64,000 bases of DNA from SIG565 sp045656145 (GTDB lineage: Bacteria > Bacillota > Clostridia > Oscillospirales > Acutalibacteraceae), in contig JAZOQP010000024.1 in the NCBI GenBank assembly GCA_045656145.1, positions 1-64,000 of the forward strand, given 5' to 3'. This document shows, one piece after another, positions 34,827-43,333 of the stretch (the first letter of the stretch is position 1; each line of letters starts with the position of its first letter). A program made the position numbers and the translations under genes. The notes below the pieces were generated by a model. It was not told the origin of the DNA and ran no database searches. It saw nothing but the letters and a program-made list of their open reading frames with translations.

Positions 34827-35926
34827 TATTTTAACCTCATAGGCATTATCATATATAAGAATTCTTCATTCTCAGTTGGTTTAATTAAAACTCCCGAAGA
34901 AGGACCGCCAAATTCAATTTTTACCATATCGCTCTCACTTGCTTTTAAGGCTTCAATTAAATAACGGCTATTAAGACCAATTTCAAACTCTTCTCCCTCT
35001 AAATTAATTGGGAAGTTTTCGGTTGAGCGACCAACCGATGAAGTACAACTGAAAATAATGTTTGTTTCGCTTAAAATACATCTAACAGGGGTTGAAAAAG
35101 TATCATTAATAACAAGGCTTATTCTTTCAATTGTATCAATTAATTCTCTTGTTTTAACAAAAATTCTTTGCTTATAGGTTTCGGGAACAGTTTTTTTATA
35201 ATCAACAAAGTTACCCTCTAAAAGACGAGAAATAAATGAATAACCGTTTGTTTTAAAGCATATTAAATTATCATTTATATTAATTTCAATATCTTCATTT
35301 TCATCGGTTATTAATTTAACTAATTCTGCAATTGCTTTTCCTGAAACAATAAGATTAGCTTCTGCAGAATTATTGATTTTTTCGGTTCTTATTGCTAATC
35401 TATAACCATCAATAGCAACAAATTTAATTTCTCCCTCAGAGAAGGTAATATTAACACCTGTTAAAATAGGTCTTGTTCCTTCATTTTGAGCAACAGCAAA
35501 AATAGTTCTTCTTACCATATTTTTAATAATTTCGCCGCCGATTGTAATTGTATCTTTATCGGCAACACTCGGCATTTCAGGAAAATCAGAAGCTGCCATA
35601 CCCATAATATCAAAATTAGCATTTCCTGATTTTATATGACACATTAAACGGTCATCTGTTGATAACTCAACACTTAGTCCATCCATTCTTCTTAAAATGT
35701 CGGCAAGAATTTTAGCATTAATAACAATATCTCCTTCAACATCTGTTGAAGCATAAATTTCCTTTTTAATTCCCATTTCAAGATTGTAACTAATAAGTGT
35801 TACCTTTCCTCTTTCAGCAGAAATTAAAATACCTTCTAAAACAGGTAAGCTGGTTTTTGAAGAAACAATGCGGGAAAGATGATTTACAGCCTCTAAAAAT
35901 TTTTCTCTTTCAATTATTACCTTCAT
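34826..35926 (-). CDS. dnaN: DNA polymerase III beta subunit (sliding clamp)
   Basis: 366 residues, three repeated clamp domains. MKVIIEREKFLEAVNHLSRI opens the protein and EEFLYMIMPMRLK closes it with the conserved MPMRL end. The ring tethers the replicative polymerase and recruits MutS, polymerases and ligase. AAAGGAG precedes the ATG. It is separated from dnaA by 220 bases that form part of the probable origin region. Confidence 0.98.
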   Translation of the reverse strand: MKVIIEREKFLEAVNHLSRIVSSKTSLPVLEGILISAERGKVTLISYNLEMGIKKEIYASTDVEGDIVINAKILADILRRMDGLSVELSTDDRLMCHIKSGNANFDIMGMAASDFPEMPSVADKDTITIGGEIIKNMVRRTIFAVAQNEGTRPILTGVNITFSEGEIKFVAIDGYRLAIRTEKINNSAEANLIVSGKAIAELVKLITDENEDIEININDNLICFKTNGYSFISRLLEGNFVDYKKTVPETYKQRIFVKTRELIDTIERISLVINDTFSTPVRCILSETNIIFSCTSSVGRSTENFPINLEGEEFEIGLNSRYLIEALKASESDMVKIEFGGPSSGVLIKPTENEEFLYMIMPMRLK

Positions 35927-36146
35927 AAAAATTTCTCCTTTTTGAAATTTTTTCTCTTTAAAAAATAAATGTAAAGTTGTAGTAATAGGTATGGTTAAAA
36001 CGGTGGAAAAGTATAACTAGTCCGCAAAACAAAAGAATTTTCGCGGTTAATAAAAAATTTAATAACTTGTTTATTTTTCTAATTGTTTTTACCTATCAAC
36101 ACCGTTGTTAAAAACAAAAAGTGGATAACTAATAACTTTGTTAATA
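35927..36146. other. dnaA-dnaN intergenic region, candidate part of oriC
   Basis: 220 AT-rich bases without a gene. It holds one good DnaA-box-like 9-mer on the minus strand, TTATCCACT (36128-36120; consensus TTATCCACA, one mismatch). Weaker words such as TTTTCCACC (36009-36001) have two mismatches. The dnaN promoter must lie here; TTCTTT-N16-TATACT on the minus strand is a weak candidate. No iteron array is visible. Confidence 0.4.
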
Positions 36147-37472
36147 TTATTCACTTTTTAGGTTTCTTATAATTTCATCTATAACCTCTTTTTCATAAGG
36201 TTTCTCTTTTATGAATTCTTCAACCTTAGAAACATTATAAAGAACGGTTGAATGGTCTTTACCAAAACTTTCTCCTATAGCTTGATAAGAAAGCTCGGTT
36301 GTTTCTCTTGCAATATACATTGCAATTTGGCGGGCAAGAGCAATTTGAGCAGAGCGGCGGGTTGATAAAATATCACTTTCGGACACTCTATAGCTTCTTG
36401 CAACCTCTTCAATGATTCTTTCAATTTTTATAGGCTCGGGTTGAGTGTCGTTAATAACGTCTCTTATAAGATTATGGAGAACCGAAACAGTAGGAGTTTT
36501 ATTTTCCACCTGAATATAAGCCTGAAGTCTTATAACAACACCCTCAAGTTGCCTTGTGTTAGAAATAATCTTTTTAGCTATTTCATAAACAATATCATCT
36601 GAAAGGGTAATACCAAGGCGCGCAGCTTTTTTAATTATGATACCAACGCGTGTTTCAAAGTCGGCCGGGGTAATATCGGCAGACATTCCGCCTTGAAGTC
36701 TTGTTTTAATTCTGTCTTCAAGTGTTGCAATTGATTTAATTGGTCTATCAAGTGTTACAACAATATGCTTATTCTTTTCATAAAGTGCATTAAAGGTGTT
36801 AAAGAATTCTTCCTGGGTTGATTCTTTACCCGCAATAAACTGAATATCATCAATTAAAAGCATATCAACGTTTCTATAGCGGTTTTTAAAGTCCTCCATA
36901 GTGCCAAGACCAAGCTTACCATCTTGAAGAGCTTTAATAAGCTGATTTGTGAACTCTTCACTTCTTACATATTCAACCTTGTAATTTGGGTTTCTTCTTA
37001 AAACCTCATTTCTGATAGCTAACATCAAGTGGGTTTTACCAACTCCTGAGGGGCCATAGATAACAAGAGGGTTATAATGCATTGTGTTTTCAGGGTTGCT
37101 TGCAACCGCCATTGCTGCCGCGTGAGCATAACGGTTGGTGGAGCCTACAATGAAGTTATCAAAAGTGAAAGAATCTTCATAGGATGAAACAAGCGGCGGC
37201 TTTTTCTCAACGCCATTTTCATCCTCAACTAAGATTTTAATTTCAACATCCACACCCATTATTTGCTTAAGATTCTTTTTAAGTAATTCTAAATATGTAG
37301 TTTCAATAACCGATTTTTTATAAGCAGAATAAATGCCGAGGGAGAGGGCGCCTCCTTGCATATCAATAGGATGGAGGTCTTTTAGCCAAACATTAAAGGC
37401 TATCTCTGTGATTTCTTCTTTGCAAAGGTCGCAAACGGCTCCCCAAATGTCGTTTAAAGATTCAATTTGCAA
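36147..37472 (-). CDS. dnaA: Chromosomal replication initiator DnaA
   Basis: 441 residues if started at TTG 37472. The ATG three codons earlier directly abuts GAAAGG and so has no spacing, while the TTG lies 8 bases after it. It has domain I at the N-terminus, then a short linker (domain II), the AAA+ core with Walker A GPSGVGKTHL and Walker B DMLLIDDIQFIAGK, and the C-terminal DNA-binding domain with STRRSAQIALARQIAMY and KDHSTVLYNVSK. It initiates replication at oriC by binding DnaA boxes. A textbook sigma-A promoter lies upstream. Confidence 0.97.
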   Translation of the reverse strand: MQIESLNDIWGAVCDLCKEEITEIAFNVWLKDLHPIDMQGGALSLGIYSAYKKSVIETTYLELLKKNLKQIMGVDVEIKILVEDENGVEKKPPLVSSYEDSFTFDNFIVGSTNRYAHAAAMAVASNPENTMHYNPLVIYGPSGVGKTHLMLAIRNEVLRRNPNYKVEYVRSEEFTNQLIKALQDGKLGLGTMEDFKNRYRNVDMLLIDDIQFIAGKESTQEEFFNTFNALYEKNKHIVVTLDRPIKSIATLEDRIKTRLQGGMSADITPADFETRVGIIIKKAARLGITLSDDIVYEIAKKIISNTRQLEGVVIRLQAYIQVENKTPTVSVLHNLIRDVINDTQPEPIKIERIIEEVARSYRVSESDILSTRRSAQIALARQIAMYIARETTELSYQAIGESFGKDHSTVLYNVSKVEEFIKEKPYEKEVIDEIIRNLKSE

Positions 37473-37614
37473 AATAAACATCCTTTCTTTTTGAGAGTTT
37501 TATTTATAAAAAAGTAGAATATCCCATATTTATCAATATTATAACATATATTAATAAAGTTTTCAACAATATTTAATATATTATATAATAAATATTATAT
37601 ATACAATAAAAAAA
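37473..37614. other. AT-rich region upstream of dnaA, candidate unwinding element
   Basis: About 140 bases of nearly pure A and T, with TATATAATATATTAAATATT-like stretches. It contains the dnaA promoter but no good DnaA box. In Firmicutes such AT-rich blocks next to dnaA can serve as the unwinding part of oriC, but without clustered boxes this is only suggestive. Confidence 0.35.
37538..37566 (-). promoter_or_regulatory. Predicted sigma-A promoter of dnaA
   Basis: Minus strand: TTGAAA (37566-37561), 17 bases, then perfect TATAAT (37543-37538). It lies about 65 bases upstream of the dnaA start. Confidence 0.7.
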
Positions 37615-37640
37615 AGCGGAGAAATTTTCATTTCTCCGCT
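37604..37640 (-). terminator. Terminator after the membrane-protein gene
   Basis: Minus strand: AGCGGAGAAA and TTTCTCCGCT pair perfectly over a 6-base loop (37640-37615) and are followed by eleven bases that are almost all T. It isolates dnaA from the gene upstream. Confidence 0.9.
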
Positions 37641-37645
37641 TAAAT

Positions 37646-38500
37646 TTAGTGTTTAAAAAGGTTTATTTCTTTTTTATGCTTCCTTACTCTTTCTTTAAGG
37701 TTTTTATTATCAAAAAAATTAAAGTAAAGAATTAAAAGGAAAATAAAAATTCCTGAGAAGGTTATGTGGTTAATTGTGAAAGAATGAAGTCTTTCTTTAT
37801 ATGGGGTAAGATATAAAATAACCGTGGGTAAAGAGCAATTTATTGAAGAAAGAAGAGCTAAAATAAAAAGTGGCAACATTCTTCTTGCCGCCTTTAAAGG
37901 CTCAACCTCGTTTACCATAAAGGCAAAATATAAAAGAATGAAAAGAATCGATAACATTCCAATTATTAAAAACACGTTTTCTGATAAAATTGCCATTTCG
38001 GTATATGAGGAAAAGCAAATAACGGTTCTTATAAGCCAAAAAACAATTGGAATAAGGGTGTACATTGGGTTCCAGGTTAAATCTTTTATAAAAGGAATTT
38101 CAAAAAAGAAAGAAACGCCGAGAATAAGCAATAAAATAATGGTTAAAAAAGAACTAAAATAGAAAAGGATAAGTTGTAAAACAGCAGATGGGAAGAATTT
38201 AGGGAAGAAAATTAAATCGGCGATTAAGAAAAGGGCTAGCAAAATATATCCCGCCGCTAAAGAAAAGGATGTTTTCGGAAAGGCTTTAGGAACTCTTTTT
38301 TCGGTTAAGGAAAAAAGAAGCGTGAAAATAATGAAAATAAAGATTATAACGCTAAGTTCTGTTCCGCGAAGAGAAAGGCCTGTTTTGAAAAAGCCTGTTT
38401 TTGAATCGATGCAAAAGAAAAGCTGCAAAACTCTTAAAAGAGTAAAGCAAATAGCGGAGCAGAAAAGAACAATGCTCACTTTTTTAATTGGTAATTTCAT
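37646..38500 (-). CDS. Hypothetical polytopic membrane protein
   Basis: 284 residues with about eight hydrophobic segments in a regular pattern, short loops, and a lysine-rich C-terminal tail (KNLKERVRKHKKEINLFKH). No recognisable domain, catalytic motif or signal peptidase site. The ribosome-binding site (GTGAGATG) is weak. It is strongly AT-rich. It lies between dnaA and spoIID, divergent from spoIID, with its own terminator. Placement beside a sporulation gene is no proof of a sporulation role. Confidence 0.7.
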   Translation of the reverse strand: MKLPIKKVSIVLFCSAICFTLLRVLQLFFCIDSKTGFFKTGLSLRGTELSVIIFIFIIFTLLFSLTEKRVPKAFPKTSFSLAAGYILLALFLIADLIFFPKFFPSAVLQLILFYFSSFLTIILLLILGVSFFFEIPFIKDLTWNPMYTLIPIVFWLIRTVICFSSYTEMAILSENVFLIIGMLSILFILLYFAFMVNEVEPLKAARRMLPLFILALLSSINCSLPTVILYLTPYKERLHSFTINHITFSGIFIFLLILYFNFFDNKNLKERVRKHKKEINLFKH

Positions 38501-38577
38501 AAAATCATCTCACAAAAAGAATTTTTTAAATTTTTCCTAATATAAATATAATATAACAAAAAAACAAGAGGAATGCA

Positions 38578-39501
38578 ATGAAAAATAATTTTATAAGTAT
38601 TGGAATTATCCTATTTTTAAGTATGCTTTTTATCCCTCTTTTATCACTAAGCGGCCATAAAACAAAAACCGCAGAAGCCGAAAAAACAATAAGGGTTTTA
38701 ATGAGTGAAAATGGAGAGGTTGAAGAGGTAAAAATAAAGGATTATATCTTCGGTGTAGTATCGGCCGAAATGCCTGCCGAATATGAAACAGAAGCCATAA
38801 AGGCGCAGGCGGTGGCTTCCTATACATACGCTCTTTATAAATCTAAGGAAAATTCCGAAAAGGAATATGATTTAACCGATTCTCCCAACACCGCACAACA
38901 CTTTATAAAAAGGGAGCAAGCGCGCGAAAAATGGGGCGAAAAAGCCTCAATTTATGAGGAGAAAATTGATAGCGCGGTAAATGAAGTTTTAGGGGAGTTT
39001 GTGGCGTATGAAAACAAGCCCATTTTAGCGCTTTATTACGCTATTTCAGCAGGAAAAACCGAAAATGTAAAGGATGTTTTCGGCATAGATTTGCCATATC
39101 TTACTTCGGTTAATTCCGAATTTGAAATAGGCTCAAAAGGCTATCTTTCTTCCTTGGAGGTAACGCCCGAAGAGTTTAAAGAATTGATAAAAAACGAGGT
39201 GGAATTATCGGGCGAGCCTAACGCCTTTTTAGGAGAAATAAAAAGGCGAGAAAACGGCTATGTTGAATCGCTTTTTATTGGTGGTAAAGAGTTCAAAGGC
39301 ACCGAAATCAGAAAAATTTTTTCTCTTCGCTCGGCTAATTTTGATGTTAGTTTTGATGAAAAATTCATCTTTACCGTGAGGGGTTATGGGCATGGCGTTG
39401 GTCTTAGCCAAACAGGCGCCCAATGCCTTGCAAAAGAGGGGAAAAAATATATAGAAATTTTAAAGCATTATTATAAAGATTGCGAGATTTTATCCGAGTA
39501 A
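38578..39501 (+). CDS. spoIID: Stage II sporulation protein D (SpoIID)
   Basis: 307 residues with an N-terminal membrane anchor (about residues 5-22) and an external domain. The SpoIID core is plain: VVSAEMPAEYETEAIKAQAV near residue 59 and the terminal GYGHGVGLSQTGAQ near 264. SpoIID is a lytic transglycosylase that, with SpoIIM and SpoIIP, dissolves septal peptidoglycan for engulfment. Some Clostridia carry related amidase enhancers (LytB type), a possible alternative. AAGAGG precedes the ATG. It overlaps the converging rsmI gene by 12 bases. Confidence 0.9.
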   Translation: MKNNFISIGIILFLSMLFIPLLSLSGHKTKTAEAEKTIRVLMSENGEVEEVKIKDYIFGVVSAEMPAEYETEAIKAQAVASYTYALYKSKENSEKEYDLTDSPNTAQHFIKREQAREKWGEKASIYEEKIDSAVNEVLGEFVAYENKPILALYYAISAGKTENVKDVFGIDLPYLTSVNSEFEIGSKGYLSSLEVTPEEFKELIKNEVELSGEPNAFLGEIKRRENGYVESLFIGGKEFKGTEIRKIFSLRSANFDVSFDEKFIFTVRGYGHGVGLSQTGAQCLAKEGKKYIEILKHYYKDCEILSE

Positions 39502-40311
39502 TTCTTTATAAATATCGCCCTTCTTAAAGCCTGTTATTTTTGCGGCTTCCTTAGCGGCATCGGTGGTTTTTGCACCGTCTTCTATCATTTTTTCGGCAAT
39601 TTTTATGGCATCTTCTAAAGAAAAAGAGGTTTTTTCCTTTTCTTTTCCTTTAATTATTAAAACATATTCGCCTTTTGGCGCGGTTTCTTCATAAAACTCA
39701 ATAGCCTTCAAAATAGTTGTTTTAAAAACCGTTTCGTGAAGCTTGGTAAGTTCCTTAATAATGGCGATTTCGCGGTCTCCAAACACCTTTTCCATATCGG
39801 CAAGGGTGTTTTTTAATTTATGGGGTGCCTCATAAAAAATCATGGTTCTTTCTTCGTTTTTAAGGGAGTCTAAATGCTCTTTTCGGCTTATTTTATTAAC
39901 CGATAAAAACCCCTCAAAGCAAAATCTGCCGCTGGGAAGTCCTGAAATAGCAAGGGCGGTAGCCATGGCGGTGGGGCCGGGAACAGATTCTATAGCGATT
40001 CCCTTTTCGTGAGCTAAAGCCACTAAATCTTCGCCGGGGTCTGATATTGCAGGCATACCGGCATCGGTAACCAGGGCGCAATTTTCGCCCTTTAAAACAC
40101 GCTCAAGTATAATCTCCCCTTTTTCCCTTTTGTTATGTTCAAAATAGGAAATAAGAGGTTTTTTAATTTCAAAGAAATTGAGAAGTTTTGAGGTAACGCG
40201 AGTGTCCTCAGCTGCAATGAAATCAACACTCTGCAACGTTTCAATAGCGCGCGGAGAAATATCCCCCAAATTGCCTATTGGGGTTCCAACAACAAAGAGT
40301 TTTCCGCTCAT
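39490..40311 (-). CDS. rsmI: 16S rRNA (cytidine(1402)-2'-O)-methyltransferase
   Basis: 273 residues. LFVVGTPIGNLGDISPRAIE at the start, AAEDTRVTSKLLNFF, and LVTDAGMPAISDPGEDLV define RsmI of the tetrapyrrole-methylase fold. It uses S-adenosylmethionine to methylate C1402 in the decoding centre. The C-terminus has a small helical domain. GGAGGAATA lies before the ATG, which overlaps the stop of the upstream methyltransferase gene, mirroring the yabB-yabC order of Bacillus. Confidence 0.95.
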   Translation of the reverse strand: MSGKLFVVGTPIGNLGDISPRAIETLQSVDFIAAEDTRVTSKLLNFFEIKKPLISYFEHNKREKGEIILERVLKGENCALVTDAGMPAISDPGEDLVALAHEKGIAIESVPGPTAMATALAISGLPSGRFCFEGFLSVNKISRKEHLDSLKNEERTMIFYEAPHKLKNTLADMEKVFGDREIAIIKELTKLHETVFKTTILKAIEFYEETAPKGEYVLIIKGKEKEKTSFSLEDAIKIAEKMIEDGAKTTDAAKEAAKITGFKKGDIYKELLG

Positions 40312-41045
40312 TATAGATATTCCTCCTTGTAACTTCCGTAAATTTCAAGCATTTCGGTTGAAAAAGCGCCGCATTCATCTTCAATATATAAGGTGGGCTC
40401 AATGCGAAGCCCCGTGTTAGCGCATTTTTTGGCTTCAATCAGCACTAGCCAAGGCTCTTTTCCCACTCTTTGAGAAACGAGTCTCATTCTTTTGGGCTCC
40501 AATTTGTTTTCTCTTAAAATAGCCATTAACTCGGCAACGCGTTCGGGTCTTTGGCAAATGCAAAATCTGCCCGAGGTTTGAAGAAGCTTTGAAGCCACCT
40601 TCACAATATCCTCAAGGGTGCAAGCAACCTCGTGCCTTGCAACACGCTTTCTCTCATTTGGGTTTTGAAGCCCCGCGTTTGGAGCCTTAAAGGGTGGGTT
40701 GCAGGTAACTAGGGTGTGTTTTCCAAACTCTATTTTGCCCGATAAACAGTTTAAATCGCTCAAAATAAAGTTGATTTTATCCAAAGAAAGTTCTTTTTTT
40801 GTGGTGTTGGCAAGATTTATTGCCTCTTCGCTTATATCAACGCCGAAGGCTTCGGATAGATTGCCATCGCGAAGCATTAAAAGGGGTATGATGCCACACC
40901 CTGTGCCTAAATCGACAAGGGTGTCTTTGCGCTTTGCCGAAGAAAAATTCGCCAAAACTATAGCATCGGTTGAAAAAGTGTGGTTTTTTGAAACATTTAT
41001 GTAAAAGCCTTTACCTAAAGGCTCTTTTTTTATGCTCTGCTCCAT
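40311..41045 (-). CDS. trmN6: TrmN6-like tRNA (adenine-N6)-methyltransferase (YabB family)
   Basis: 244 residues. The SAM-binding motif LVDLGTGCGIIPLLM lies near residue 38 and the N6-adenine catalytic motif NPPF in TCNPPFKAPNAG near 115. The family methylates A37 of tRNA1-Val in E. coli. The Firmicute yabB next to rsmI is the same family, and its exact substrate here is inferred. Its start overlaps the end of cysS by 16 bases, and the ribosome-binding site is weak, so translation may depend on cysS. Confidence 0.88.
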   Translation of the reverse strand: MEQSIKKEPLGKGFYINVSKNHTFSTDAIVLANFSSAKRKDTLVDLGTGCGIIPLLMLRDGNLSEAFGVDISEEAINLANTTKKELSLDKINFILSDLNCLSGKIEFGKHTLVTCNPPFKAPNAGLQNPNERKRVARHEVACTLEDIVKVASKLLQTSGRFCICQRPERVAELMAILRENKLEPKRMRLVSQRVGKEPWLVLIEAKKCANTGLRIEPTLYIEDECGAFSTEMLEIYGSYKEEYL

Positions 41046-42409
41046 TTTACGCCCTGGGGAGTGTCTTCCAACACAATTCCCATTTCCTTTAATTTATCGC
41101 GGATAGCGTCGGCTGTGGCAAAATCACGGTTTTTGCGAGCAAGTGTGCGCTGTTCGATTAATTCCTCGATTTCGCTATCCAGCGTTTCGGTTTTTCTATT
41201 ATATAAAAGGCCTAAAACTCCACATAATTCATCAAAAAGCTCAGCAGCAGCAATAAGAGTTTCCTTTTTAGCCGCAGAATCAATTAAAAGGTTAATATCG
41301 CGAACGAGTGTGAAGATTTCGGCAAGTGCGTCGGCGGTGTTAAGGTCATCATTCAAAGCCTCGGCAAACTTTTCTCTTCTTATATTTAGCGATTCATCAG
41401 CCTTTCCGCCATCTTCGGCATGAGAAATAGCAAAATCCAGGCGGTCTCGGCAGGTGTAAAGGCGCTCAAGCGCATTTTGAGCCTGGGTGATAATATCTAG
41501 AGAATAGTTAATTGGGCTTCTGTAATGTGAAGAAATCATTAAATAACGAATTGGCTCATAGCCATACTTTTCGGCAACATCACGAACGGTAAAGAAGTTT
41601 CCGAGAGATTTCGACATTTTGCGGTTATCAACATTAATAAAACCGTTATGCATCCAATAGTGAGCAAGCTCGCAACCATTTGCGCACTCACTCTGGGCAA
41701 TTTCGTTTTCATGGTGCGGGAAAATAAGGTCAAGTCCGCCGCAATGAATATCAATGGTTTTGCCTAAATATTTTGTGGACATAGCCGAGCATTCAATATG
41801 CCAACCGGGTCTACCCTTTCCAAATGGAGATTCCCAAAAAGGCTCGCCCTCTTTTGCGCCTTTCCAAAGGCAGAAGTCCATCGGGTCTTCCTTGATTTCG
41901 CCCGTTGCAATTCGAGCGCCTGCCTCGAGGTCTTCCAATGGCTGATGAGATAATTTTCCGTATTCATTAAACTTTTTAGCGCGGAAATAAACATCTCCCT
42001 TTGATTCATAGGCAAAGCCTTTTTCAATCAATTCTTCAATAATTGCAATGATTTCGGGGATATTTTCGGTGGCCTTCGGGTGAACCGATGCTTCGCGGAT
42101 GTTCATTCCTTTAGCATCAACCCAAAATTCCTTAATAAAGCGTTCGGCAACCTCAGGAACGGTAATGCCCTCTTCATTTGCCTTTTTAATGAGTTTATCA
42201 TCAATATCGGTAAAATTCTGAACAAAGGTTACTTTATAACCCTGCCATTCTAAAAAGCGGCGCAAAACGTCGAAAACGCAAAGCGGTCTTGCATTTCCTA
42301 TATGAATGTAGTTATAAACTGTGGGTCCGCAAGCATAAATCTTGGCTTCTCCCGGAGTAATCGGGATGAACTCATCCTTTTGTCTTGTTAATGTGTTAAA
42401 TATTTTCAT
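41030..42409 (-). CDS. cysS: Cysteinyl-tRNA synthetase
   Basis: 459 residues. Class I signatures CGPTVYNYIHIGNAR (HIGH region, near 28) and KMSKSLGNF (KMSKS region) are intact, and CGGLDLIFPHHENE provides zinc ligands and part of the active site. It charges tRNA-Cys. AAAGGAG precedes the ATG, which lies inside the last codons of cysE (14-base overlap). Both genes sit behind a T-box that senses uncharged tRNA-Cys, so charging and cysteine synthesis are regulated together. Confidence 0.97.
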   Translation of the reverse strand: MKIFNTLTRQKDEFIPITPGEAKIYACGPTVYNYIHIGNARPLCVFDVLRRFLEWQGYKVTFVQNFTDIDDKLIKKANEEGITVPEVAERFIKEFWVDAKGMNIREASVHPKATENIPEIIAIIEELIEKGFAYESKGDVYFRAKKFNEYGKLSHQPLEDLEAGARIATGEIKEDPMDFCLWKGAKEGEPFWESPFGKGRPGWHIECSAMSTKYLGKTIDIHCGGLDLIFPHHENEIAQSECANGCELAHYWMHNGFINVDNRKMSKSLGNFFTVRDVAEKYGYEPIRYLMISSHYRSPINYSLDIITQAQNALERLYTCRDRLDFAISHAEDGGKADESLNIRREKFAEALNDDLNTADALAEIFTLVRDINLLIDSAAKKETLIAAAELFDELCGVLGLLYNRKTETLDSEIEELIEQRTLARKNRDFATADAIRDKLKEMGIVLEDTPQGVKWSRA

Positions 42410-43037
42410 TGGTTTTCTCCTTTAATAGTTTTTCAAGTTCGGCAATTCTGATATCCAGGCGGCAAATTTCCTGAGCAACGGGGTCGGGAATATGAACCTG
42501 GTCAAGCGGTGTTACCTTAACTCCGCCAATTTTAACAACTCTGGCCGGAACACCAACAACGGTGCTGTTTTCGGGCACCTCTTCAAGCACAACGGCGCCT
42601 GCGGCAATTCTCGAATTATCCCCAACCTTAAAGGGTCCAAGCACCTTGGCACCCGAGCTTATCATAACATTGTTTCCAATGGTTGGGTGGCGTTTGCCGG
42701 TATCCTTACCGGTACCGCCGAGCGTTACGCCCTGATAAATTAAAACATCATCGCCGATTTCGGTTGTTTCGCCAATAACAACGCCGTGGCCGTGGTCGAT
42801 AACAAGTCTTCTGCCGATAGAGGCGCCGGGATGAATTTCAATACCTGTTATTCTTGCGGCATGCTGAGAAATAAGCCTTGCTATAAAAAACATTTTTCTT
42901 TTATAGAAAAAATGTGCGCGGCGGTACATTCTTATTGCCTTTACTCCCGGATAAAGAAAGAAAATCTCCAAAGAACTTTTGGCAGCAGGATCTCTTTCCT
43001 TAACGGCGGCAATATCCTCCATTATCCTTTTAAACAT
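42396..43037 (-). CDS. cysE: Serine O-acetyltransferase
   Basis: 213 residues, the short Firmicute form. An N-terminal helical part (ARLISQHAARITGIEIHPGA, in two pieces) leads to a left-handed hexapeptide beta-helix: IGRRLVIDHGHGVVIGETTE with the catalytic Asp-His pair, then GTGKDTGKRHPTIGNNVMI. It makes O-acetylserine from serine and acetyl-CoA, the entry to cysteine synthesis. GAGGTGA lies before the ATG. It is the first gene after the cysteine T-box. Confidence 0.96.
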   Translation of the reverse strand: MFKRIMEDIAAVKERDPAAKSSLEIFFLYPGVKAIRMYRRAHFFYKRKMFFIARLISQHAARITGIEIHPGASIGRRLVIDHGHGVVIGETTEIGDDVLIYQGVTLGGTGKDTGKRHPTIGNNVMISSGAKVLGPFKVGDNSRIAAGAVVLEEVPENSTVVGVPARVVKIGGVKVTPLDQVHIPDPVAQEICRLDIRIAELEKLLKEKTNENI

Positions 43038-43063
43038 AAAATCACCTCGATAGGTTTAAATAT

Positions 43064-43296
43064 AAAAGCCTCCGTAGTTAATAAACTACGGAGGCGAATA
43101 TTCGCGGTTCCACTCCACTTTAGAACTCAAAAGACTTTAACGCAGTCCTTACGCGCAGAGATACTAAGCTTCCCCCTGCGTGCTGGCGGGTGCATTTCGC
43201 AAAAGCCTTTCTTTTGGTTGGTTTCAGCCTGTGCCAACCAATCTCTGTGAAGCGGTGTTTTTACTACTTCTCCCGATAAACGCATTTGACTTATAT
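43064..43296 (-). ncRNA. T-box riboswitch, cysteine-specific
   Basis: Transcribed leftward in front of cysE-cysS. Stem I contains the AGAGA bulge, and GCGAAATGCACC places the specifier codon TGC (Cys) at 43194-43192. The conserved T-box AGTGGAGTGGAACCGCG lies at 43119-43103. The base after TGG is A, which pairs with a U discriminator as in tRNA-Cys. A 12-bp terminator GCCTCCGTAGTT/AACTACGGAGGC (43095-43068) with a T-rich tail follows. Uncharged tRNA-Cys should stabilise the antiterminator and turn on both genes. Confidence 0.93.
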
Positions 43297-43305
43297 ACTA
43301 TATAT

Positions 43306-43333
43306 ATTATATAACAAATTGGAGTTTTGTCTA
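43306..43333 (-). promoter_or_regulatory. Predicted sigma-A promoter of the T-box transcript
   Basis: Minus strand: TAGACA (43333-43328), 16 bases, then TATAAT (43311-43306). The T-box stem I begins about 20 bases downstream. The -35 lies over the last codons of the upstream gene. Confidence 0.5.

Noticed and set aside
36001..36009. Second DnaA box (TTTTCCACC on the minus strand)
   Set aside because: Two mismatches to the 9-mer in an AT-rich region; expected by chance.
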